Assembly: GCA_036850595.1 (NCBI GenBank) | Contig: CM072152.1 | Span: 21,155,179 to 21,219,178, forward strand | DNA: 64,000 nt | DNA from: Rhyacichthys aspro | Taxonomy: Eukaryota > Chordata > Actinopteri > Gobiiformes > Rhyacichthyidae | Direction: 5' to 3' | Shown here: positions 25,728 through 38,323 of the stretch, piece by piece | Numbering within the stretch: the stretch's first letter is position 1 | Layout of the letters: every line of letters begins with the position of its first letter | The notes under the pieces: generated by a model | What the model saw: the letters and a program-made list of their open reading frames with translations, nothing else | Told to the model about the DNA's origin: nothing | Database searches by the model: none | Program-made: the position numbers and the translations under genes

Positions 25728-25847
25728 GAACGTCTGTTACAAAAGTTACAGCGATAGATGCTGATGACCCCACGTACGGCAGCAGTGCCCGGGTGGTGTA
25801 CAGCGTCCTGGACGGAGAAAAGTTTTTCACTGTCGACAAACACACTG
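25728..25847 (+). CDS. cdh22: cdh22 exon 3: first half of EC2
   Basis: Completes codon 172 and encodes residues 173-211 plus the first base of codon 212. It contains the EC2 calcium-binding DADDP (182-186) and the segment [15 protein letters not shown], typical of type II cadherins and nearly the same as I remember in cadherin-22. Acceptor tctacag ends at 25727; donor GTAAGA at 25848. The 120-nt length and 1-1 phase fit the family. Confidence 0.95.
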
Positions 25848-28800
25848 GTAAGAATCATCATGGCTGCACACTTACGTCCTGGCAAGATTTAGTTCTGTAA
25901 CCTCAACTGCTACGTCCAATCTTAGGCTCAGAGACCAAAAGTCCCCATCCAATCATGAATCACAGCCAAAAACACAAAATCAATTGGACAAGTGCCAGTA
26001 GATTTCAAACGTTATAGCACTGGCTGTTTCTTTTGGTAAATCAAGTACCATATGGCCCAGACTGCTTGGCATAGACACAACTTTAGTTAACAGAACCAGC
26101 AGACATTTAAACGATTGCATATGAACAACAGTTGTTCATTTTCACAGTTAAGAGTCAATGTTTGAGTCAACTTTATTGATTAGTTTTCATCCGTGGTTGT
26201 CGTTCTATAGCCGACTAAACAAATTGGCAGAGTCAAGAATCTATTTAATTGGCAAAATGAGTTCTGAGGCAAGGACTGTCTGGCGATAAACCAGTAAGAA
26301 GAAATGGTCTGCTTTGCTTTTCTGCTGTTGGATCCATTGCTTGGTTCATAATAAGTATCTTCACAGTGCAGACTGCCTTAAATATACTTGTTTATCTCTT
26401 TCATGCTTGCACCATTTAACTCTAAAAAAGAACAGAAAACTGTTTTGGTTGCATTACATGGATGACAAAGACGGTTGTATTTACTTAATATACTGTATAT
26501 CAACTACCACAGAACCCAGCTATATGGAAAATGTCCCTAAAGATGTCCCTATAGATCTGAGACATGCTGCAGCTATAGTCCTGACCCAGAGGCTTTGAGG
26601 AGTAGCTTAGCGTCGGTTTTGCCTTTAAATGCCCCTCAAGGGAAAAGCACAAAAGTTTTAATCATTCCTTCTTTTGGTCTGCTCCGCTTTGATTCGGTCG
26701 GCCTGGTGCCTGGATGATAAATGGCTCTGCTTTGGTGGGACCAGCCAAGAGACTCAATGGGTCATTCCAGCTGCTGTCTCGCCAACACGACCCCCTCCTT
26801 GTTTCGTAGGTGGACAGGCCAGCCTAATAGGTGCATGTCTGGAGGGTCAACACGAGGAGGAGACCCAACAGCTGCAAACCATGCCTCATTAATATAACTC
26901 ACACATACGCTGACATCATTTTACTATAAATGAACTATTTTACTGTTGTAGCCATGTTGGAGTAGCCATTTTTATAGGGAAGCTATGTATAAGTTTTGAC
27001 TTTTCTCACAAATATGTATAAATTAATCAATATCTAACCATTGTTACATCCTTATAATGTTGTAATGTGACTGTAATCTTTAATGCATTAAAGTGAGAAT
27101 AGTTTACTGAACAATATTTGGATTATTGGCTGACTTTCAAATCAATTTCTTTTTGCTCTGAGATAACGTGAAAGCAATTAATTCCCACATCATGCTCCAA
27201 AACAACAAAACACCAACAGAGACATTTTCATGGTTAAAGATGCCTAAGGTCTTAACAAAATGATAAAATAGGCTCCATTTTATTCATGTGGGCTCCAGTA
27301 GCTATATGGGTGCATCCTTTGGTTCACAGTGCAGTTTGCCCAAAGGGATAAAAAATACAATTAGTGCCTAGGAAAAAAAAATGGAAAATCAACTTTTTTA
27401 ACATTGTCAAAGTAATCTAACTTTTCTCTTGGCTTTACTTAAGCAATAGTTTACCGGCTCATCATATTAGCATTATAAACTTCATACATAGCACTAGTCA
27501 AAGGGCAACATCAGTGCATAAAGACTGAATAAACTGACTGAATATTATGCTGCAGCAACAATACTGTCTGAGTTATGGATTGGACTATTTTTGACAGCCC
27601 TAATTTACATGTCTCCCCTCTGGCGCTCGGTGGATGAAAGAGGACGTGTCATTTGTCGTCCTCTTTTTACTCCGCTGCTACATGCTACAGTATTCTGGTA
27701 ACTCATAGAACATACCTGGGAGCTAAATGTGACTGAAATCATTGAGTTGTGTACCCAACACAATGCAAACCTCTGTGAGTGACACTGCACCCCGAGCCAA
27801 GGAAATGCATCGATAGATTGTGGAGTGGAAAATCCCATGAGGGTAAAGTAGAATGATATTCCTGTTGCACAGAAAACAAGCCATAGATGTTTGTGGAGCT
27901 GGGCCAACAAGGGTCTGCTTTATACAAAGAGGTGTAAGTCTATGATTGTGTTGCAGAGACACACAGCGCCGTAATGGTATCTAAAGAAATCAAACAGTAC
28001 TTCTATTTTGTAAGGAGAAAGTCTTAAACCGTGAGAAGAGATCATTGTCAGATTGGATTTCAGTCAACAGCTCTGTTTTCATTCACAGTTTGGTAACGTT
28101 TGCTCAGTGGGGTTTCTGATCCTGTGGTGAAGGTGCTCTGTGATGCACCAGGTTTTTGAGACCCAATCCTTTGAGTTTGAATTGTTATATTTCTTGAAAA
28201 AAAAAAGAAAGAAAGAAATGCAATAATAACATTAATAACAATGAGAGTAACAATATGCTCACTATCCAGTCAGTGCTCATGATGGAGTACAGGTAAACCC
28301 TAACTGTGACCCTAAGTGTTTCTTTCTACACTTTAATTATTGTATGTAATAATTTTATGTATTTGTTAAATGTAATTGTTATTTTAATTATTATTGTTTA
28401 AAACCAGTAACACTTTTTTGTGTCCCATGTACAGCCCCAAGGTCAGGACTCATATCATTGAGTTCATTGAGAAATAATAGCATGATCAAACCAAGACAAA
28501 ATATATAAAAAGTTTAAAGATAAAATGATTAACCAATGATCAAGCTCTGTCAGTGTCAGAGCAGAACAAGTCGACAGAAACATTTGGTTTGAGAATGCAA
28601 TGATCAGTCAAGGTACTTTATTATTTCACCACTTCTCGTATTTACAAATACATGCTCAACATACAGCCACTGAGCTTTAGACTTGTTTTGTTTGTGAGTT
28701 GCACTGGTTGGAGCTGTCAACAACACTCACTCAAAAGCCCTGTTTTATGTCAATCACTGACTCTATTGCAATGCAATGCAATGCTGTAAGTATTGCTGAA

Positions 28801-29228
28801 GTCACTAAATCTTCTGGATTTTTTGGTTAATCACTATAAGCCTCATAATTCCCTTGCCTTCCACCATATCAGTATCTCTTTGTCCATTACTTGCTCTCTC
28901 AAAACCCACTTCTCACATTTGAGAGCAATCTCAGCCGCCATAGAGGAGCTGTTGAGGGCGGCTGAGGCATGCCTTCATTCTGCCTCTATATATTATTCAT
29001 TTTAATACAGCCCAGCTATAAAATCGTGTATTTGCACAGGCGCAAACACGACACAATCTTCTCCATCCAGTCTGCGGAGGTGAAATAGGATGTGCGGCTC
29101 ATAATATAGTGCTTAGCAGAAGTTGATATCCAAACCAGGAAGGGATATAGAGTACTGCTTAAGTGGCAACCAGTAATGTAACCTCTATCCTCTTATCATG
29201 GCTTCTTCTCTCGTCTCTCCATCTTTAG
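25848..29228 (+). other. Intron 3 (3,381 bp)
   Basis: Non-coding. It holds a short GAAA run (28202-28219) and a GCAAT pentamer repeat (28765-28785). A mildly GC-richer patch precedes exon 4 (28930-29100). Frames such as 27605-27910 on the minus strand are unrecognised and probably chance. Otherwise nothing notable. Confidence 0.85.
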
Positions 29229-29396
29229 GGATCATCATGACGGCAGTGGCAGATTTGGACCGTGAAACTCAGGATCGTTATGAGCTGGTCGTCAAGGCAA
29301 CAGACATGGCAGGACAACTGGGCGGTCTCTCCGGCTCCACCACGGTGACCATAGTGATCACAGACGTTAATGATAACCCACCGCGTTTTTCACAGA
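29229..29396 (+). CDS. cdh22: cdh22 exon 4: second half of EC2
   Basis: Completes codon 212 and encodes residues 213-267 plus the first base of codon 268. It carries DLDRE (220-224), the MAGQLGGLSGSTTVTI strand pair characteristic of type II EC2, and the EC2-EC3 linker DVNDNPP (257-263), which binds calcium between repeats. Acceptor ctttag ends at 29228; donor GTGAGT at 29397. The 168-nt length and 1-1 phase are as expected. Confidence 0.95.
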
Positions 29397-30039
29397 GTGA
29401 GTTTCTGGTGCACATTCCTTGACTTTGCACAATATGAGATGTACACAGGACGCCAAAAAAAAAAAGTAGACAGCAGAAAAAGATGGAGGAAAAATAATGA
29501 GGGAGGTAAAAGCCGGAGCATCCAAACAGGGGATGATAAAGGATACACAATATTGTTTGTAACCTGCAGGCCACTGACACCAATAAGAAATTGTGGCATG
29601 GACTACTGTATAGCAGCGATGTATTCTGAGAAAACTCCCCCAACTTCAAATTTATGGCCCAGTCAAAACTGCAGCCCATAACAAAATAGTCTTTCAAATG
29701 TGGAGAACTGATGCGTTTCGCTGCACAATGGATCTGTCTTTTTGTGCATGGCTCAAGAGAACGCTGAATCAATACAGCTGATTGTGCCCTCACTGTAATG
29801 TTATAGATTTATCATGGTGCTTTTGACTTAAATAGCTTTAATATGGCACTCTGTAGCAACAAGCAAAGTCACAAAGGCAGGCGACAGGTCATTTGTTTGT
29901 ACTGCTATATACACATCTTAAGGGAGAAGTCATATATATTTAAAAACAAAATCAGCCACCACTGACTGTAAACTAACCACCTATTTATTCATCAGAAACA
30001 TTCATATTGTTACTGCAGAAAATGGAGCAACCCTCCCTC

Positions 30040-30480
30040 CATCTCTGACCTGATTGACCATCGTTTGGAACCTTTCAATTTTCAGACTGGAGATTTCTTT
30101 AGGCCTTTTACAGATCCACTGAGATCCCGATTGGATGGTGTTACTACCTGTGTGACCTGAATGTGTAACTAACCCCTCCCACCCTATTTTTCACACCCGG
30201 AGCTGATCCTTCAGGGACCACAGTGACATGCCCGGGTCACTCTAACGTACAAACACCATCAGTGGACGCTCGGTGGTGAACAGAAGCCTCATCCTCTCTG
30301 CAGCTGTTTGTACTTCACCTTCTGCTGTTTGGTTGCGTTGCTCACATGTAAACTGTAGTTTCATTTGCACATTAATAACCGCCGCCGTGAAGGAGTCACC
30401 TCATTTGTTTGTTAGCTTCATCTTAGCTCAGTCAAGTTAATTAAGCATCACCCTCTTCCCGTCCCCCACTTCTCAGGCTA
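30040..30480. promoter_or_regulatory. Candidate conserved non-coding element in intron 4
   Basis: Repeat-free, base composition more balanced than the rest of the intron, and rich in compact motifs: TCAGGGACCACAGTGACATG, GCACATTAATAACCGCCGCC and CAAGTTAATTAAGC. No coding potential. Regulatory role is inferred only from appearance. Confidence 0.25.
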
Positions 30481-31300
30481 TTCATGGCATATATGAACTC
30501 AATAAATGTCAGGGGATAGTCTGGGTGAAATGACCCTTATTACATCTGGGCAGAATGTGTGAAAAGGGCTTTTCTTGCAAAAAAAGGGTATTTCCCGGTT
30601 CAATTACCAACCATACATAAATTAAAGGATGTGTTTTGGCATCTGTCACCTTCACCACTGTGAGAAATCACTACAGACATTTACTAGGCCAATATAATAC
30701 TTTCTCTATATGCTTCAAACGTACAATACATTTTTAAACAGAACACTTAACTTTAAACAAACAGTGCTTTTTCTGAATATGACACTGAACCTGTTGCACA
30801 TTGTCAGTTGAGTCATTTTCAAAAGCAGCTAATGTTGTTTTCATCTCAGTACAAAACCATTTGGATGATGAATACCACTGAGCAATTTGCTTGCAAATAA
30901 ATAGTGTTTTCTCTCCTTAGTGGTGATTCAGCAGCACTTAATTTCATCCTCTTCTTAAAGTCTTTAAACCATAACACTATTACTTTTGTTGCAGCTGGGA
31001 GAACAGCCCCTGACAGCCTGCCTGATTGTATTTGATATGTCTCCACACACCTTTCTGTATTTCTGTGTAAATCCCTTTCTCATCTCAGTAAATCATATTT
31101 ACTCAGTCAGAAGGATAAACTCTGCAGGATTATAGTATCTGCTCTGTATAGTCTGAGGAATGGCTAGGCTTTAGGATGCAGCGACTGCTTTGATGTGTTT
31201 CAGTAATTATCCTTTGGTTACCAACAAAATGACAGTTTATAATAATAAAGAGTAATAATGATCTGAGAATGTGAACAAAATGTTTGATTTAATTAATACT

Positions 31301-31590
31301 TAAGTGCAGAGTGTAGTTTTTAATGGCATCTAGAGAAGACACAAGAGATTGCAAACCCATTCACATTTTCTACAGACTGTGAGCACCTACAGAAGCCCGA
31401 CAAGGACATGCTGTCGTCTATAAACAAACTCAGTGACAGTAGGTCAGCTGATGAGTTAAAATTTGCATACAACTAAATGAGTTAAGCCTGATTGTTGCTC
31501 AATAGAGAAACACAAATGCTTCTTCTCCAGTAGTGCTCAGTTTGTCGGCTCTGGACAGTTGAAGGAACAGAAAGTGATGTAAGCAATAAC
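31301..31590 (+). repeat. Interspersed repeat (AGTGTAG...CTCAGTTTGTC family), near-complete copy
   Basis: Starts GCAGAGTGTAGTTTTTAATG, continues GGCATCTAGA, TTTTCTACAGACTGTGAGCA and CTCCAGTAGTGCTCAGTTTG, and ends near GGAACAGAAAGTGATG. The first half aligns with 60094-60190 and the second half with 15990-16110. It resembles a common fish repeat I remember by its opening. No protein frame. Confidence 0.6.
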
Positions 31591-31811
31591 ATTTTATGGG
31601 GCTATTTGGTGTATACACCTACTTTCTTTTTTCTCACAATGCACTTTTAAAGCTTGATATCCTATGACTATATTAGCCTTTTGTGACATTTCACTGACAC
31701 ACATTTCCATCTAAAACTCTGCTTTGTCTTTGGCGCTTTAGTTTATAATTCATTGATTCATGATTCATTCATTTATTGATTTATGAATCATTTGTCACCC
31801 CTGTCTTTCAG

Positions 31812-31993
31812 AGATGTATCAGTTTACGGTGTCAGAGGGGGCAGCTGTGGGGACGCCGGTCGGACACGTGATGGCCACAGATGCAGACATGGGCGAGAAC
31901 ACGGACATGACGTACCTGATCAAAGAAGGAGGAGATCTATTTAAGGTCACCACTAATGTCGAGACACAAGAAGCTGTTGTTTCCATCAAGAAG
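31812..31993 (+). CDS. cdh22: cdh22 exon 5: first part of EC3
   Basis: Completes codon 268 and encodes residues 269-328, ending in phase 0. It opens with KMYQFTVSEGA, the first EC3 strand, and has the calcium ligand segment ATDADMGENTDMTY (289-302). The following loop (LIKEGGDLFKV) is shorter than the DESSSGGD-type loop I remember in the mammalian protein by about four residues. This leaves the frame intact and lies in a variable region. Acceptor tttcag ends at 31811; donor GTATGT at 31994. Confidence 0.95.
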
Positions 31994-33438
31994 GTATGTA
32001 CTAACCCAGCTTTCACAAAGTTTTACTTACCATATCACCATAATTCTTGTGGACATTCTCCAAAGATTTTAAGAGCATTCCACTCACATTTGTCTGGTAC
32101 CTGTTAAAACCTCATAATGTTTCAGCCACAAATCAATAACCGTTTATTTCACTGAGTATCTTTTTTTTTTTAGTTCTAACAGAAAAGTCTTTCTCTTCAC
32201 GGAAGCAAAAACTCTTTGCATAAGAAAAATAAAGTGTCAGCTGACTGCAGAGGTCTTTGTTGACTCCTGATCATTGTTTGCCCGGTGTTTGACAGGTGCT
32301 GTCAGTGCCATCCCACAAAGGGCTGCAGTGGTTCAGCCGACTGTCAAACAATGTGGCAGTCCTGCTCCTGAAGTGATGGCTCTATGATTAGCATATGCCA
32401 CAACAACAACTTGAAGAGCATTATCAGTTCTATATGTGTTTTTTATCTCACCTGAAACTTGCATCAAAGGTTTCATCAATAAAGAAACAGAATTGAGCTG
32501 CAGCAATATCAGAAATCCCACACTTTTTAATGGTCAACATATTTTCCCAGGACTTTTCTTGACAATTCAAGACAGCATTTTAAACATTAATGGCCATTTT
32601 ATGAGCAAGGACCACAACCACAGTATGAGGCAAAAGATTTTAGTGAGAAGTTGGTGATGGTGGGCGGTTTGGGGCTTATGAGAGGTAGGTCGCTTCGAGC
32701 TTCAGCATTTCCCGATACCTGGAAAACAGAAGTAAGGGATGAAGGAGGGCGGGGCAGAGGGGAACAGAAACAAGAACAAGGTGAAGTGGAACCAGGTGCT
32801 ATTAATAAGGTTGGGGCAGGAAGAGGCGGGACTGAGCTGTGGTCCTGCTCCTTTAGATAACAAACATAGACCATTGATTTATCCACCGCCTACAATAATT
32901 ATACAACACCTCTCTGTTTCATATTAAATTAGACTCCATGAACTCTAGCCCCAGACAGTCAAAACCAAAAACAATCATTTCAGGGGGGTTTAAAGAAGGG
33001 CATATACCTCATGTGGCATTGTTAATCTAACGCTTGTCTAACACAAAATCTGAACCAATTCAGTCTCAAACGTTCCAAGGACAAAATACACACACTAAAC
33101 TAAATAAACAAAATAAACTATTTCTGGCAAGGCAATTCTGTGCTACTGATCAACTTTTGTTAAAAGTTATGAAGCACTGAAACTCTTCTGCAGTGTTGTT
33201 TTTCTCTTCTTTTTATGGATTTTTATAAGATAAATTGATTCACTCAAAACCACATCTGTTGCTTTTGGTTTCATTATTGTGTAACGTTTATCCGAACCCA
33301 TTTAGCACTACAAGTTTTGAAAGGACACAGTCTCCACTTATTTAACATCCATTATTGACAAAAGTTAAAAGCAGGATCCTAAACGCTGTGAGTGACTTCT
33401 GTCTTATACTAAACTCACACATCACTGTCTGTTTTCAG
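31994..33438 (+). other. Intron 5 (1,445 bp)
   Basis: Non-coding. A purine-rich stretch at about 32640-32860 (many GGA, GAA and GGGG runs) stands out against AT-rich flanks and creates short overlapping frames on both strands that I consider spurious. No repeat family recognised. Confidence 0.85.
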
Positions 33439-33695
33439 CCCCTGGACTTTGAAACCAAGAGGACGCACAATGTGGTGGTGGAGGCGGTGAATAAACACGT
33501 GGACCCGCGCTTCGTGGATCTGGGTTCCTTCAGGGATCAGACCATCGTCCGTGTGAGCGTGACAGATGTAGACGAGCCGCCCATCTTTCAACCTGCAGAC
33601 GGCACCATCATGGAGGTGCAGGAGGACGCCAAAGTGGGAGCCGTGGTTGGTGTTGTCAGCGCTAGGGACCCCGATGTAAAGAACAAACCCGTCAG
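33439..33695 (+). CDS. cdh22: cdh22 exon 6: end of EC3 and start of EC4
   Basis: Encodes residues 329-413 plus two bases of codon 414. It begins PLDFE (329-333, EC3 calcium site), continues with NKHVDPRFVDLGSFRDQ, a segment that helps point to cadherin-22, then the EC3-EC4 linker DVDEPP (371-376) and the EC4 calcium segment ARDPD (403-407). The 257-nt length is one codon longer than the 254 nt I recall for this exon, matching a one-residue insertion near IFQPADGT. Acceptor ttttcag ends at 33438; donor GTAGGA at 33696. Confidence 0.95.
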
Positions 33696-36600
33696 GTAGG
33701 AAAAAATACTCAAACACGAGGTCGCTGGTCACTGCTGCCAACAACAGCTCCACCCACAATGCAAAGCTGTGAAAGACAAGGAGAATTTCTCTTACTTTGA
33801 ATGAAACACAGAAAATTTGGCTAAAAATGAAGATGCTGCTCCAATAAGGACTGGGAATAGACTATTCTTAGGTAATGCGATGTCAGAGTGAATTCTCTGT
33901 TCCCGCTGTCTTTTTGGCCAATAATAAAAACATATCAAATAACTCAGCTCAGTAAGGTGTCCCGCAAAAACATGTTTGTTGTCTCACATTTGGTTAGTAA
34001 TGATCTGTTAACCTGAGGAGAGTTCAGGGGCTCATAAAATAATAAATAAAAACAGAGAAGTACATATAACCTTCCTGATTGTTTCATGGGACAAAGTACA
34101 ACCACCTTCACCTTAACTTTGAACATTGTTTTAAGGCTCATGCAACACATCCCATGATCAGTACCTGTTGTGGTGTGTTTTACACTTTGACATAATGACC
34201 TCCCCCTACAAACACACGTGGGTTATTTTAATAGAACACAAACTGTATTATAGTCACATTAATGGCATAACATTACACTATATGTAAAGAAAAACAATAC
34301 ATTTGCACAACAGAGGAGGCACATTTTTACTCTTGCAAATTTCTTTTGAAGATGAACTGAAGCCCACCTGTGAATGTGCGACCTGAGACGATAAAGCCAT
34401 ATAAAGACATATCTCTTTTTTTTCCCCCTACAACTGTATGTGATAAAAACATATCATGTGGTAATCTTCTGTACCAAGGTTTAGTGGTTATATGTCCTCA
34501 GAAGAGCAATTGCAGTGTGAGAGGGGAATGTAGATAAGGGCCTGGATAGTCTCACTGACAGAGTGTACTCCGGCACACGCAGGGCCTGTGCAAATTACCC
34601 CGATTAAAAATGCATGAGGCTCACAGTTGCAGGTGTAATAAAGTACAACACAATGGCAGCGCTGTCGTTCACTGTTTCTCAAAAGCCCCCAGCTCAGAGA
34701 ATGTGACATGAGAATATGTGGTCACGTTGAATGTTCAAGTATGTGTTCATGTCTTTGAGGAAGTCAAAGTGTAAAAGAATGAAAAGACAGAAGATTAGAG
34801 AAGCTCCCTACTGCGCTGGATTAGCCTCTGGCATTACCTGAGAAATCTTCCTCTGTCTTATACATTTTTCATGCAAAATATGTATGAATTAGTATGTGTA
34901 TGATCACCACACAGCATTATTGAGATATGTTGGATATTAACCAAATCAAGCAGATGGAAGCACATATAAAACCTGCCATAAAAGTGATTTGTGTGATTTG
35001 AAGGATTCAACGAGCTAAAACAGATATTTGGCAGACATCTTAGATGCACTTGTCAAAAATTCTCTTAGATAGAATGTGAGATGAAGAGCTTATTGTCACT
35101 TTTAGAGGAAATGTTTACGGTTGTGCAGAGATGATGTAGATAAATGTACCATCTGTGCCACAAACAAGGTAATATTTTGTTTAGCTATTGTGTTTTGTTT
35201 AAAAATGGGAAATGAAACGGGGAAGCAACAACACTCAGCATTTATCTGGGAAAAATTGTTAAGGGACCGAAAAGTCCCATCTCAGAATATATTGTCCTGT
35301 AGTAAAACTGGCATCTGCAAAACTCAACTAACAGTTGAATTTTTATATCGATGTTACATGTCAATACCACGTTTAAATGTAATCTGGACCAATCGAGTCA
35401 GTTCCAAACAGGACGTGTGGGACAAATCCACACGGGACAACTTAATAACACCACTGCTTCTCCACACAACACTTACTTTCACTAGATCAGATGTTGAAAG
35501 CTTTGGTAAGATATGCATACTTTGTACCAAAATCAAAATATCCCACTGTGACCGGGGACTCTAAAGTGACTACAAAAACACAATTAACCTGTGGAACCTG
35601 CATTCACCAAATCAAAAATGAAATTCAACCAGACAGTACACTTGATAACTGAAGTCCTCCCATGGGCCTTGAAGCTGTGCACACGAATGAACTAAGCCTC
35701 TTCTGAGCTTTAAGGCAGCGCTGTAGCCCCCGTGGGATCCTGGGGTTACACAACAATAGAATCTAAAATACATGGAAAGACTCATTTCCAGCAGTTTAAC
35801 ATATGCCCCTTGACAATATGCTCTATATCTACAACATGTGACTATTCCTCTCCTGAGACCTGGACAATGGCTGGTATTACTGTTAAAGACGTTTAAGAGA
35901 TGATAATACCCTAGGCTCCTTATTAGAGTTTATGTGGCCATGAGTAAACCAGACATCTATCTTGCTCTTGTTCTTTCATTGAGGCTGAGTTTGTTTAGAT
36001 GATGTGACGGAAAAAAAAGTAAGAACAAATAAAGCTTTCAGCACTTTTCTGATGATTCATATAACCAAAAAAAAAAAAAAGGGAGATGCATTAGTGAGTT
36101 TCCAAAGCATAAAAGAAACATTCATATGTGACAGTTTATGGAGTCAAAGGAGTATCTGTCTAAATTTAAGACAAAATGCTTTTAAGATGCTGCGTCTGTG
36201 TGTACCATTACATTGAAATGTGTAAAATTTGAATTGCTATCATTTGGCCGTGTAATAGCAGCAGTTTTGTCTCAATAGCAAAGACGTCAAGTTGTTGCAC
36301 TGAAGAGATATCAACAGAAAACTCACAAAGTGCTGGCGGAGTTGACCTTTGGAATCGCTTTATACCACTAGCAATCACGGCCTACTGCAGCGCCAATCAG
36401 TTTCAGTCTAAAATAAGAGGAGGTCTTGTAGGCTTTATGCAAAATAGCCCATTTTGTAAGCTTTGCATACAATTTGTACTTGTAATTGTTTTGTTTTTTT
36501 GTTTTTTTTTGTAAAACCTTGTGAAGAGCAATAAACCATTAGCGTCAGTGAGCAGAAGGACACCACAAAGCAAACAGCCAGAAGACCAGTTCAGAAAGGT

Positions 36601-36805
36601 GGCTCTCATGCATAAAACCCATTAGAGTGTCCTGCCATCGGTCTGAAAGGACTGCTATTCCCTGGGGAACTGTAAATGTGGGATATTTTTTGCTATACTG
36701 TCAGTACGTGTTGATGAATGGATGGATTTTTACAATGACATTACTGCGTGGCATAAATTCTGTTTTTGTGCGTGAGGTGGAGTAAATTTTCCTTTCTCTC
36801 CACAG
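33696..36805 (+). other. Intron 6 (3,110 bp)
   Basis: Non-coding. It contains a 14-A run (36067-36080) and T-rich tracts near 36490. The frame 35121-35564 (147 codons) is the longest here; its translation has no recognisable domain, and it lacks splice or promoter context. No repeat family was identified with confidence. Confidence 0.85.
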
Positions 36806-36942
36806 GTTTTCTATTGATCGGATGACAGACCAGGAAATGATCTTTCATATTGATCCTGATACCGGTGCCATCACACTGGGCAAGATCCTGGACCGAGAGA
36901 CTGCAGGCTGGCACAACATCACAGTGAAGGCAGTAGAAGCAG
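36806..36942 (+). CDS. cdh22: cdh22 exon 7: middle of EC4
   Basis: Completes codon 414 and encodes residues 415-459 plus the first base of codon 460. It contains DPDTGAI (430-436), the calcium-site LDRE (442-445) and AGWHNITV, in which N451-I-T is a good N-glycosylation sequon found in several type II cadherins. Acceptor ccacag ends at 36805; donor GTACAG at 36943. The 137-nt length is the family value as I remember it. Confidence 0.95.
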
Positions 36943-38222
36943 GTACAGTCTCTTCAAACGATGCTCAAGGTTCACTTTTTCTTTGAAACACTGCTGAAAA
37001 TAAAGAGATTTATTATTAATGCAATTGTCTTCAGGGAAATCTGTATTTGTTTAAATGATACACAGCCACTTTTTGAAATAATACCGTTATAACTGCTTTG
37101 TTTTGTCTAGAGGCCCTGCCAGTGATGCTCGCTGCACAAGCTGAGTTATCTGTCCAACATTTGCAACTCCCACCAGGGGCGATGAGGGATAACAGACAAA
37201 CTCACACTCTCTGATCATTAGCTAGCAAAGCTTTTGACACATTTTCAGCCACAAAGTGCTGCAGCTTTTAACAGACACATGGGAAGACACAAGAGGATAA
37301 AGAAAGCATACACTGTAACTGTAAAGTAAATGGGGTCGGGAATCATTGTAAAGGTTCAGGGTTATGAAACAAGATAGTTATGATACAGTTGGATGCCCAC
37401 CAAAAATAAATGTCATCATAGAGCAATAGCCTCTTTCACAAGTGACGTCATCAAAAAGATAAATGCATATCATGGAAACAAAAGCAGCAAAAGCATATGT
37501 TTTAATTCATTTATATGAGCAGCAAATTACAGACACTGGGTTGAACTTGTGTGTGACTGAGTGAACTCAAGTTTTACTCCAAACATTGGCAGCTCTGTTA
37601 GTTACTATGAGCAGGTGTGATAGGATAAGAATAATAGGAATGATAGGACGCTATAGTCTCTCTGTGTTTTTGCCTAGCTTTAGCGTCGTGCTAATGTTCT
37701 CTACCCACTCACTGTCAGCACACACACGTAGTCAGTCATCATTTGCCCAAATCGTGCCTTTAATTTATCGAGCATGTACCGCTGTGCACCAAATCCCAGC
37801 AAAATGTGCATGCAGCATATCTTGTTTACAAACAGTAAAAAAGTCTATTTTGCAATACTTTTGCAAATGTAATTATGTCCAACTAAGGGCAGAGCATCAT
37901 GTGGCCTTTTCAGAAATACTTTGTTGCACTCCTACACACGCCTGTGTTGTCTTTGGTGAGTTCAGAAGACGTCAAGGGCATTGCAGATCGGTTTTAGCCA
38001 TCGCTGTCATCTTTTTGGCACCAGGGGGTAATACAGTCACCATTTTGTCACTTGTCTTGGAGTAGACAGAAAATGAAATTGAAAGATTTTGCATTATTCT
38101 GTGTTACAGGCTCCTTTTTCACAGCAGGGAATATGAAGAATGTAATAACTTGGAGGAGCCAAGGAGTTATTATTAATACTATACCATAAGAAGTAAATGG
38201 GAAAAAGAAAGGGGCTTGGTTT

Positions 38223-38323
<101 letters not shown>

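Larger units (their letters stand above)
29397..31811 (+). other. Intron 4 (2,415 bp)
   Basis: Non-coding. It holds a possible regulatory block (30040-30480) and a nearly complete interspersed repeat copy (31301-31590). The long minus-strand frame covering 29278-29793 crosses the exon 4 boundary antisense and is not a gene. Confidence 0.85.

Noticed and set aside
29278..29793. 171-codon minus-strand frame overlapping exon 4
   Set aside because: It runs antisense across coding exon 4 and the donor site; the sense strand is clearly EC2 of cadherin. It is a shadow frame.
32599..32927. Overlapping short frames in a purine-rich stretch of intron 5
   Set aside because: Low-complexity purine bias keeps several frames open on both strands; no protein family resemblance.
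35121..35564. 147-codon open frame in intron 6
   Set aside because: Translation shows no known motif, signal peptide or repeat; isolated in an intron with no supporting signals.
37586..38065. 159-codon open frame in intron 7
   Set aside because: No recognisable domain, no family resemblance, no splice or promoter context, and it lies wholly inside a cadherin intron. Treated as chance.
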